Below, piece after piece: positions 42,572 to 49,407 of a stretch of 51,240 nucleotides of DNA. Under the pieces are notes generated by a model that was given only the letters and a program-made list of their open reading frames with translations, was not told the origin of the DNA and ran no database searches. The stretch is taken from positions 80,381 through 131,620 of the forward strand of contig CADEDV010000005.1 in NCBI GenBank assembly GCA_902826165.1. The letters run 5' to 3'. The translations under genes were made by a program, and so were the position numbers. Every line of letters starts with the position of its first letter. The stretch's first letter is position 1. The DNA comes from an uncultured Bacteroidota bacterium (GTDB lineage: Bacteria > Bacteroidota > Bacteroidia > Chitinophagales > Chitinophagaceae).

Positions 42572-43399
42572 TTAGGCGGTTTGGGGATCTACACCCAGTC
42601 GTTGCATCACTTCGTTGCTCACACCGGTTGTTGAATAACCACCATCATGGAACAGGTTCTGCATAGTTACCATTCTTGTCAGATCGGAGAACAGGGTGAT
42701 ACAATAATTAGCACAATCTTCAGCACTTGCATTTCCTAACGGAGCAATGGAATTAGCAAAATCAAAGAAATCGCCAAAGCCTTTGATACCAGTACCGGCC
42801 GTTGTCTTGGTCGGTGATTGAGAAACGGTATTAATACGAACTTTCTTCGCCACTCCATAATGATACCCGAAACTGCGGGCAATGGATTCCAGCATGGCTT
42901 TAATATCGGCCATATCGGTATAAAAAGGATAGGTACGCTGGGCTGCCATATAGGTCAGAGCCACCACACTTCCCCATTCATTGATCGCATCCAGCTTTTT
43001 GGCCACGGCCAGCATTTTATGAAAGGACATGGCAGATACATCAATACCCTTCATGAAATAATCATAGTTGGATTCTGTATAAGGAATCTTCTTCCGGATA
43101 TTCACACTCATGCCGATAGAGTGCAGCACAAAATCAATTTTACCACCCAGTACCTCCTGTGATTTGGTGAAGAGATTAGTGAGTTCTTCTACACTCGTGG
43201 CGTCTGCCGGAATAATCTCCGATTTTGTTTTTTCGGCCAGTTTATTGATCTCACCCATCCGCATCGCAATGGGGGCATTGGTCAGTACAATTGTTGCACC
43301 TTCTTCGTATGCTTTTTCAGCTACTTTCCAGGCAATCGAATTCTCATCGAGGGCACCGGTAATGATCCCTCTTTTCCCTTTTAAAAGATTATAAGCCAT
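42572..43399 (-). CDS. fabI: Enoyl-ACP reductase FabI
   Basis: NADH-dependent short-chain dehydrogenase-type reductase of 275 residues for the last step of fatty-acid elongation. The glycine-rich GIITGALDENSIAWKVA (11-27) binds NAD, and the catalytic FabI pair Tyr160-x6-Lys167 (YTDMADIKAML) is intact. The chain ends MQNLFHDGGYSTTGVS as usual. It is the last gene of an apparent recN-orf-orf-fabI operon, 33 bp after a small membrane protein gene. Confidence 0.96.
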   Translation of the reverse strand: MAYNLLKGKRGIITGALDENSIAWKVAEKAYEEGATIVLTNAPIAMRMGEINKLAEKTKSEIIPADATSVEELTNLFTKSQEVLGGKIDFVLHSIGMSVNIRKKIPYTESNYDYFMKGIDVSAMSFHKMLAVAKKLDAINEWGSVVALTYMAAQRTYPFYTDMADIKAMLESIARSFGYHYGVAKKVRINTVSQSPTKTTAGTGIKGFGDFFDFANSIAPLGNASAEDCANYCITLFSDLTRMVTMQNLFHDGGYSTTGVSNEVMQRLGVDPQTA

Positions 43400-43432
43400 A
43401 ACGTTTGATTTTGTGGCCGTAAAAATAAGGAG

Positions 43433-43648
43433 TTATTTTTTGGGCAATGGATAAATAGTGGTAAGAATAAGAATGAAAATCCCGGCATAGGTTAATGCTA
43501 TTACTATACTGAGCAGGATATACAGGAATAATCTTTTGAATGATTCCCGGGGCCGGGTCAGTTTGATCATCCAGCGGTTAATATAATAAGCCGGCACCGC
43601 CACAAGCACTATAAACAATACAAAACCGGAGAGATTCAAACCACCCAT
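43433..43648 (-). CDS. Small two-helix membrane protein
   Basis: 71 residues with two hydrophobic segments (about 6-24, LSGFVLFIVLVAVPAYY, and about 42-65, LYILLSIVIALTYAGIFILIL) joined by a basic loop (MIKLTRPRESFKR). No family recognised. It sits between a similarly built protein and fabI, with 16-bp and 33-bp spacings, so it is probably translated from one transcript with recN and fabI. Confidence 0.7.
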   Translation of the reverse strand: MGGLNLSGFVLFIVLVAVPAYYINRWMIKLTRPRESFKRLFLYILLSIVIALTYAGIFILILTTIYPLPKK

Positions 43649-43664
43649 TCACTTTGTTTTCTGG

Positions 43665-43892
43665 TTATTGGTTGCCTGTCGAAAGCAGGCCATAGGTTTT
43701 GATCAGCAGCCACAATCCTCCAAAAAATAAACTCATATTGACCAATACCAGCAACAGTGCATAGAGAAGTATTCCCCAGCCCGTCTCTGCCTCCCTGATC
43801 TTACGGTTTAGTAATTTGTAGGCTTTGAAACCTGCCAAACCTATCAACCAGAAAAAAAACAGGAATAGTATGAGTTTATAAAATTGAGACAT
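43665..43892 (-). CDS. Small two-helix membrane protein
   Basis: 75 residues with two hydrophobic segments (about 5-27 and about 42-66) and a basic connector (LLNRKIREAETG). Topology matches the next gene (43433-43648), though sequence similarity is weak by eye. It starts 24 bp after recN. Function unknown. Confidence 0.7.
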   Translation of the reverse strand: MSQFYKLILFLFFFWLIGLAGFKAYKLLNRKIREAETGWGILLYALLLVLVNMSLFFGGLWLLIKTYGLLSTGNQ

Positions 43893-43916
43893 ATCGTCAA
43901 CCGAAAAAGTTAACTA

Positions 43917-45572
43917 TCAGTTGCGGACCATTTCTCTTGCATTTTCCATGGCAGCTGCGGTCGGTTTTTCCCCACTTAGCATTTTGGCGATCGCCGTTAT
44001 CCGCTCTTCGGTGGACAATTGACGGATATTGGTTTTCACCGCATCTTTGACGATCTCTTTATACACGAAGAAATGTGCATCGGCCTTACCGGCAATTTGC
44101 GGCTGGTGAGTGATGCAGATCACCTGGCGTTTAACGGCCAGTTCTTTCATAATGATACCTACCTGCCTGGCAGCTTCACCAGAGATGCCGGTATCTATTT
44201 CATCAAAGATCATTGTGGGCAGATCAATGGACTGCGCTACCAGCGATTTAATGGATAACATCAACCGGCTCAGTTCCCCACCACTGGCTACTTTCCGTAC
44301 CGGCTGAAATTGCCCGCTTTTATTGGCATCGAATAAAAAATCTATTGTATCAGTTCCTGACAAATTCAGTTCTGCTTCTTTAATATCCACTTTCAGTTTG
44401 GCATTGGGCATTCCCACCTGGGCCAGCAGCTTGTTCACTTTATCTTCAAATGGCTTCACCTGTTTTTTTCTGCCTTCTGAAATTTTTGTGGCCTGTTGTT
44501 TGGCCGTTGCCAGCAGTTTTGCTGCTTCTTTTTCTTTTTGCTGAATGGCTTCATCAATATTTAATACGGCTTGTAATTTTTGTTGCAGCTGCGCCTGGAT
44601 GGCTAATAATTCATTGGTGGAATTAACACCGTGCTTCTTTTGCAATTTATAGCCAAGAGATAATCGTTCATTCAGCTGTTCGATCTTTTTCGGATCATAG
44701 TTTACATGACCGCTGATACGGTCCACTTCATCGGCAATATCCTTCAATTCGATCTGCGTGGCTTGTAAACGTTGCAGTAAAGCTCCCAGGTCGGGGTGAT
44801 AGGCAGCATATATGGTCAGTTGGTTCAGGAGGCTTTTCAATTGCTGCACCATTGGTGTTTCGCTTTCCTCCAGTTCAAAATACACTTTGCTTAATGCACT
44901 CTTAATACCCTCTGCATTGCTGAGCATTTTCAGATCAGCATCAATTTCCTCCAGCTCGTTCTCCTTAAAGCCGGCCTCTTCCAGTTCAGTATATTGAAAC
45001 TTGTTATAATCTGCTTCCTTATCAAACTGTAATTTTTGTTCTTTCAGTTGCTCCCATCCTTTTTTTACGATCTGCCATTCCCGGAAACTTTGCTGGTAAG
45101 TGCTGAGTGTTTCACCATTGTTTGCCAATGCATCCAGCACTTCCCGTTGAAAATCACTTTCCCCCAGTTCCAGTGTATCAAATTGCTGGTGCAGATCAAC
45201 CAGTAACGAGCTCAGTTCATTTAATTGCGATAAAATGACCGGTGTATCGTTAATAAAAGCCCTTGACTTTCCATTTACGGCAATCTCTCTTCGTACCACC
45301 AGCTCATCGGCAATATCAAAATCATTTTCCTGCAAGAACCGACTGATCGCTGCTTTCTGATCCACCCTGAATATCCCTTCCACCACTGATTTCTTTTCTT
45401 TATTTACCAGTACCGTGCTGTCGGCCCTTTCTCCCAGTATCAGCCCCAATGCGCCCATAATAATGGATTTACCGGCACCGGTTTCACCGGTGATGATATT
45501 CAGCTGACCCGAAAAGTCGATTTCCAGTTCATCAATGATCGCATAGTTCTGTATGGAAAGCCGCTGCAGCAT
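43917..45572 (-). CDS. recN: DNA repair protein RecN
   Basis: SMC-like ATPase of 551 residues acting in double-strand break repair. Walker A GETGAGKS (29-36) is followed by MGALGLILGERAD. A long coiled-coil arm (about 150-370) comes next, then signature SGGELSRLMLSIKSL and Walker B MIFDEIDTGISGEAA. The end VICITHQPQIAGKADAHFFVYKE is typical. Length is normal. It heads the recN-orf-orf-fabI cluster. Confidence 0.96.
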   Translation of the reverse strand: MLQRLSIQNYAIIDELEIDFSGQLNIITGETGAGKSIIMGALGLILGERADSTVLVNKEKKSVVEGIFRVDQKAAISRFLQENDFDIADELVVRREIAVNGKSRAFINDTPVILSQLNELSSLLVDLHQQFDTLELGESDFQREVLDALANNGETLSTYQQSFREWQIVKKGWEQLKEQKLQFDKEADYNKFQYTELEEAGFKENELEEIDADLKMLSNAEGIKSALSKVYFELEESETPMVQQLKSLLNQLTIYAAYHPDLGALLQRLQATQIELKDIADEVDRISGHVNYDPKKIEQLNERLSLGYKLQKKHGVNSTNELLAIQAQLQQKLQAVLNIDEAIQQKEKEAAKLLATAKQQATKISEGRKKQVKPFEDKVNKLLAQVGMPNAKLKVDIKEAELNLSGTDTIDFLFDANKSGQFQPVRKVASGGELSRLMLSIKSLVAQSIDLPTMIFDEIDTGISGEAARQVGIIMKELAVKRQVICITHQPQIAGKADAHFFVYKEIVKDAVKTNIRQLSTEERITAIAKMLSGEKPTAAAMENAREMVRN

Positions 45573-45612
45573 AGTAATTGCAAATTAATGGTTAACAGGC
45601 AGGCTGTAAAAT

Positions 45613-45662
45613 AAAAACTCCCCCGCTTTCACGGAGGAGAAAAAAATCTGCTTTGCAGCAGA
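45613..45662 (-). terminator. Tandem terminators after the zinc-ribbon gene
   Basis: On the minus strand TCTGCT-GCAA-AGCAGA (45647-45662) is a GNRA-capped hairpin followed by seven T. It is followed at once by CTCCTCCG/CGGGGGAG (45618-45639) with a second T-run. Two intrinsic terminators in series. Confidence 0.8.
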
Positions 45663-45671
45663 CAAGAACAA

Positions 45672-46427
45672 TTATTTTACCTCTACGTTGTTGTGCAGCT
45701 CTTCGTCAACAAGGATACGGCCGCAGTTTTCGCAGATCATTACTTTTTTATGTTGCTTGATCTCACTTTGCTTTTGCGGAGGGATTGCATTGAAACAACC
45801 GCCACAGGCATCTCTTTCAATAGGTACTACTGCCAGGCCATTGCGATAGCTTTTGCGGATCTTTTCATAACTGGCCAGCAAGCGGCTGTCCACATGCACT
45901 TTGGCATCTTCTGCCAGTTTATTGAAATGCTTTTCTTCTTTTTCGTTGGCAGCAATGATCTTTTCGAGTTCGCCTTTTTTGGTAGCCAAGATGCCTTCTT
46001 TATTAGCAATATTCTTTTTCGCTTTCTCCAGCAACACTGCTTTTTCAGAGATCTCTTCTGTAGCGTCTTTGATATGTTTTTCAGCCAGCTTTACTTCCAG
46101 CTGCTGCATTTCCATTTCCTTATTGATGGCTTCAAACTCACGGTTATTCTTTACGTCGGTGCTCTGCTTTTCGTATTTTTTGATCAGTGCTTCTGATTCT
46201 TTAATAGCTTCTTTACGCTGGTTGATAAAATCAGTAACGCCGTTGATCTCTTCTTCAATACGGGTCTGGCGGGCATGTAAACCGGTGATCTCATCTTCCA
46301 GGTCGGCCACTTCCATTGGCAATTCACCTTTCAGGATATGGATCTCGTCCAGCTTGCTTTCAAGTTTTTGAAGGGTAACCAGGGCTGTCAGCTTTTCTTC
46401 AACCGAAAAATCTTTAACGTTTGCCAT
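45672..46427 (-). CDS. Coiled-coil C4 zinc-ribbon protein
   Basis: 251 residues: a long helical coiled coil (about 15-185) followed by a zinc ribbon with Cys pairs in DACGGCFNAIPP and MICENCGRIL. This is the CT398/zf-RING_7 architecture, common in bacteria; a nucleic-acid or tethering role is suspected but not established. The frame opens 25 codons upstream, into the Nif3 gene. The ATG at 46427 (MANVKDFS) avoids that overlap and gives a 25-bp spacing. Confidence 0.88.
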   Translation of the reverse strand: MANVKDFSVEEKLTALVTLQKLESKLDEIHILKGELPMEVADLEDEITGLHARQTRIEEEINGVTDFINQRKEAIKESEALIKKYEKQSTDVKNNREFEAINKEMEMQQLEVKLAEKHIKDATEEISEKAVLLEKAKKNIANKEGILATKKGELEKIIAANEKEEKHFNKLAEDAKVHVDSRLLASYEKIRKSYRNGLAVVPIERDACGGCFNAIPPQKQSEIKQHKKVMICENCGRILVDEELHNNVEVK

Positions 46428-46452
46428 TGTTTTGTTTGAAGTTTTAAAAGGC

Positions 46453-47547
46453 TCAGCTGTAATGAACAGGGTTCGTTTGCACAGCTGTTTTAAGGACGGC
46501 AAAAGTAGGGAATTTTTGCCTTAAAACGTCGTGCAGCAGGTCAATCGTGAACTGTTCGCTTTCATAATGGCCGATATCTGCGATCAGTATCCTTCCGTTA
46601 GCGTCAAAAAACTCATGGTATTTCATATCCCCGGTAATGAAAACATCAGCACCAGCCCCTAAAGCACTGGAAACGAGAAAACTACCTGCTCCGCCACAAA
46701 GCGCCACTTTTTTGACCGGCTTACCCAAAAAAGCAGTGTGGCGGATAATTTTCAGGCCGAAAACCTTTTTAAGCAAAGTCAAAAATTCCTTTTCAGCGAT
46801 GGGTTCCGGCAAATGACCAATAACACCGGCCCCGATTCCGGGATGGGAATTGGATTGGGCCACCACATCAAAAGCCACTTCTTCATAAGGATGGGATGAC
46901 TGCATAGCCGAAATAATCCTGCTCTCCAGGTAGCCGGGAAAAACAACTTCAATCCTTATTTCTTTTTCTTCATGTCTTTCTCCAATCTTTCCCACATAAG
47001 GGTCACTGCCGGTACCGGCTTTGAAAGTTCCTGTCCCCTCGGTATTAAAACTGCATTCGCTGTAATTTCCGATTTGCCCCCCACCAGCTTCAAAAATGGC
47101 ATCGCGGACCCGCTCCGCTTTATCAGCCGGAACAAATGTGAAAAGTTTTTTCAGGATATTTCCCTTTTGGGAAAGAATGTTTACCCGTTCCAAACCAAGC
47201 ATGGCTGCCATTTTCCCGCTTACCCCGCTGATCACATTATCCAGGTTGGTATGAATGGCATAAATAGCGATATCGTTTTTAATAGCGGTGATGATCGTTT
47301 TCTCCACGTAGTTGTTGCCATTGAGCTTTTTCAACCCGCTAAAAATGATCGGGTGATGAGCCACCACAAGGTTGCATTTTTTCTCCATCGCTTCCCGCAC
47401 CACATCTTCCGTTGCATCCAGCGAACAAATGATACCACTGCATTCCCATCCTGCATTCCCCGTAATAAGCCCGGTATTATCATACGGCTCCTGCAAAGAA
47501 GGATGTGCTATCGACTCAAGCAACGAGATAATTTCTGCGATTTTCAT
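46453..47547 (-). CDS. Nif3-like dinuclear metal centre protein
   Basis: 364 residues of the NIF3/YbgI/YqfO superfamily. The two Nif3 halves carry metal ligands: VVAHHPIIFSG, HTNLDNV, the C-terminal ITGDMKYHEF and IGHYESE. They flank a PII-like insertion (about 125-235), as in B. subtilis YqfO. Some relatives were called GTP cyclohydrolase type 2, but activity is not settled. Operon with the zinc-ribbon gene; divergent from yitT. Confidence 0.9.
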   Translation of the reverse strand: MKIAEIISLLESIAHPSLQEPYDNTGLITGNAGWECSGIICSLDATEDVVREAMEKKCNLVVAHHPIIFSGLKKLNGNNYVEKTIITAIKNDIAIYAIHTNLDNVISGVSGKMAAMLGLERVNILSQKGNILKKLFTFVPADKAERVRDAIFEAGGGQIGNYSECSFNTEGTGTFKAGTGSDPYVGKIGERHEEKEIRIEVVFPGYLESRIISAMQSSHPYEEVAFDVVAQSNSHPGIGAGVIGHLPEPIAEKEFLTLLKKVFGLKIIRHTAFLGKPVKKVALCGGAGSFLVSSALGAGADVFITGDMKYHEFFDANGRILIADIGHYESEQFTIDLLHDVLRQKFPTFAVLKTAVQTNPVHYS

Positions 47548-47617
47548 AGCAGCAAGTTAAGTATTTGCCTTAATCCTTCTTTAATCACTGCATGAACGAT
47601 CTCCCTGCTGATTTATT

Positions 47618-47625
47618 TATCTTTG
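47618..47625 (+). promoter_or_regulatory. -7 element of the YitT gene, leaderless arrangement
   Basis: TATCTTTG matches TAnnTTTG, followed by GAACT and the ATG at 47631. It lies inside the longer open frame, which argues against the upstream ATG at 47592. Confidence 0.55.
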
Positions 47626-47630
47626 GAACT

Positions 47631-48611
47631 ATGGCATTGAACCCCCACCAGCAGAGTCTGATCATCCATGAGATCAAAAAATCATTGGGTAAAAAGGACA
47701 GTGATAACCTGAGCAATTACCAGATGGCCAAAGGTGCGTGGAGGTTACGAAAAACGATCAGGCGGGAGATCAAGGAAGCCTTACTGATGCTATTGGGCAT
47801 TCTTTCGGCAGGGTTTGGGTTAAAAGGATTCCTGATACCGAACGGCCTGATTGATGGCGGGGTGATGGGAATTTCCCTGCTGATCAATAAGGAGACTGCT
47901 ATCCCTCTTTCACTGCTTATTATCGTCATCAATCTTCCTTTTATTTTATTAGGCTGGCAACAGATCAGCAAGATATTCAGCATCAAAAGTATTGTGGCAA
48001 TCAGTTTGCTGGCCCTGGCTGTTGCTTTTTTCCCTTATCCTGATGTAACCCATGATAAACTGCTGGTCGCTGTATTTGGGGGCTTTTTTATCGGGGCCGG
48101 TATCGGTTTATGTATCCGGGGTGGCGGTGTCATTGACGGAACCGAGGTGTTGGCCATTTCATTGAGCCGCAGGCAGAGCTTGTCCGTAGGTGATTTTATA
48201 TTACTCTTCAACATTGTTATCTTTTCTGTTGCCGCCTATTTGTTATCCATCGAAATAGCCCTTTATTCCATACTTACCTACCTGGCCGCTTCTAAAACAG
48301 TTGATTTTATCCTGGAAGGTATTGAGGAGTTTACCGGTGTTACCATCATTTCCCCGCATAGTACGGAAATAGCTGAATTCATCAAGCAAAAAATGGGCAG
48401 GGGCTTAACCATCTATACCGGCAAAAGGGGTTTTGGAAAAAGGGGAGAGAGTTTAGTAGCAACTGATATCATTTTTACGGTTGTAACCCGCCTGGAGATC
48501 AGCCGCCTGACCAACGAGGTAGAAAAAATAGACCCCAACGCTTTCTTGGTGATGCAGAGTATTAAAGACACCCGGGGCGGTATGGTAAAAAAAAGACCAC
48601 TGAAGCATTAA
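47631..48611 (+). CDS. YitT family membrane protein (DUF2179)
   Basis: 326 residues. A cytoplasmic N-terminal stretch (about 1-55) precedes five to six membrane helices (EALLMLLGILSAGFGLKGFLIP onward, about 60-230). The C-terminal DUF2179 soluble domain contains GVTIISPHSTEIAEFIKQKM and GRGLTIYTGKRGFG. GLCIRGGGVIDGTEVLAI is a family motif. Function is not established for most YitT proteins. The start at 47631 is chosen over 47592 because the promoter element sits between them. Confidence 0.88.
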   Translation: MALNPHQQSLIIHEIKKSLGKKDSDNLSNYQMAKGAWRLRKTIRREIKEALLMLLGILSAGFGLKGFLIPNGLIDGGVMGISLLINKETAIPLSLLIIVINLPFILLGWQQISKIFSIKSIVAISLLALAVAFFPYPDVTHDKLLVAVFGGFFIGAGIGLCIRGGGVIDGTEVLAISLSRRQSLSVGDFILLFNIVIFSVAAYLLSIEIALYSILTYLAASKTVDFILEGIEEFTGVTIISPHSTEIAEFIKQKMGRGLTIYTGKRGFGKRGESLVATDIIFTVVTRLEISRLTNEVEKIDPNAFLVMQSIKDTRGGMVKKRPLKH

Positions 48612-48635
48612 ATTTTTACCGTGCCAAAATCATTG

Positions 48636-48665
48636 TTGGTCAAGTCAAAAACTTTAGTAACTTTT
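48636..48665 (+). promoter_or_regulatory. Promoter of the DinB-like gene
   Basis: TTG (48636-48638), a 19-nt spacer, then TAACTTTT (48658-48665), one base from TAnnTTTG. The leader is about 55 nt. Confidence 0.45.
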
Positions 48666-48724
48666 CATCCGCTCCTGCCCTTTGGATAACAGCTTATCCG
48701 AAACATCATTAAAAAACTTAGGTC

Positions 48725-49345
48725 ATGCTTAAAAGAACCAAAGGTCGTCTCCTGCTCACATTGCTGGTGGTCACCGGTATGGCAGGAACCCTCAACGATG
48801 CTTCCCTTGGCAGTAAAGAAAGAAAATTTGCTGTCCAGCACCTGAAAGAAACAAAAGCCAACCTGCTGAAGAGTGTAAAAGGATTGTCGGAGGCACAACT
48901 GAATTACAAACCAGCGGCTGACCGCTGGAGTGTAAAAGAGTGCTTCTATCATATCATATTAGCAGAAAACGGCCTCTGGGCCATGTTTGAAGCTACCATG
49001 AAAACTCCCGCCACCCCCGAAAAACGTTCGGAAATAAAAGTAACGGATGAAGAGATTGTAAAAATGATCAGCAACAGAAGCCAAAAGGCAAAAGCAGCTG
49101 AACCCATGCTGCCCGGAAAAGCTACCTGGCAAAATATGACTGAGGCCATGGCTGCTTTTAAAGCCTCCCGCGGGGGACACCTGAAATATGTGAAGAGCAC
49201 CACAGAAGACCTGCGTAACCATGTTTTTCAATTGCCCTTTGGATCCATTGATGGTTACCAATTCCTGCTATTTATGTCGGCACACTCCGACCGGCACACC
49301 CAACAGATCAATGAAGTGAAAGCAGATCCTAATTTTCCCAAATAA
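48725..49345 (+). CDS. Exported DinB-like metalloprotein
   Basis: 206 residues with a hydrophobic N-terminal segment (RLLLTLLVVTGMAGTL, about 9-24) that may be a signal peptide. A DinB four-helix bundle follows. Metal ligand candidates are His76 (ECFYHIILAE) and His187/His191 (SAHSDRHTQQI). RWSVKECFYHI is the usual first motif. DinB-superfamily proteins include thiol-dependent transferases, but the role here is unknown. It stands alone with its own promoter and terminator. Confidence 0.82.
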   Translation: MLKRTKGRLLLTLLVVTGMAGTLNDASLGSKERKFAVQHLKETKANLLKSVKGLSEAQLNYKPAADRWSVKECFYHIILAENGLWAMFEATMKTPATPEKRSEIKVTDEEIVKMISNRSQKAKAAEPMLPGKATWQNMTEAMAAFKASRGGHLKYVKSTTEDLRNHVFQLPFGSIDGYQFLLFMSAHSDRHTQQINEVKADPNFPK

Positions 49346-49363
49346 TAACTAATTCAAGGTTGA

Positions 49364-49406
49364 AAAACCCAGGCCCGGGTTTACATTAAGAAGCCGGGGC
49401 CTTTTT
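49364..49406 (+). terminator. Terminator after the DinB-like gene
   Basis: AGGCCCGG (49371-49378) and CCGGGGCCT (49394-49402) pair with one bulge and are followed by five T. A second small pairing, AAACCC/GGGTTT, surrounds 49365-49382. It also serves the converging gene. Confidence 0.7.
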
Positions 49407-49407
49407 A

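Noticed and set aside
45693-46371. Long Phe- or Ser-rich ORFs antisense to the zinc-ribbon protein
   Set aside because: Low-complexity translation opposite a Lys/Glu-rich coiled coil, a common artefact.
46972-47595. 207-codon ORF antisense to the Nif3-like gene
   Set aside because: Shadow of a conserved gene; no recognisable motif.
47592-47630. Upstream ATG for the YitT-family gene
   Set aside because: A perfect -7 element lies between it and the ATG at 47631, so a transcript from that promoter would not contain it.
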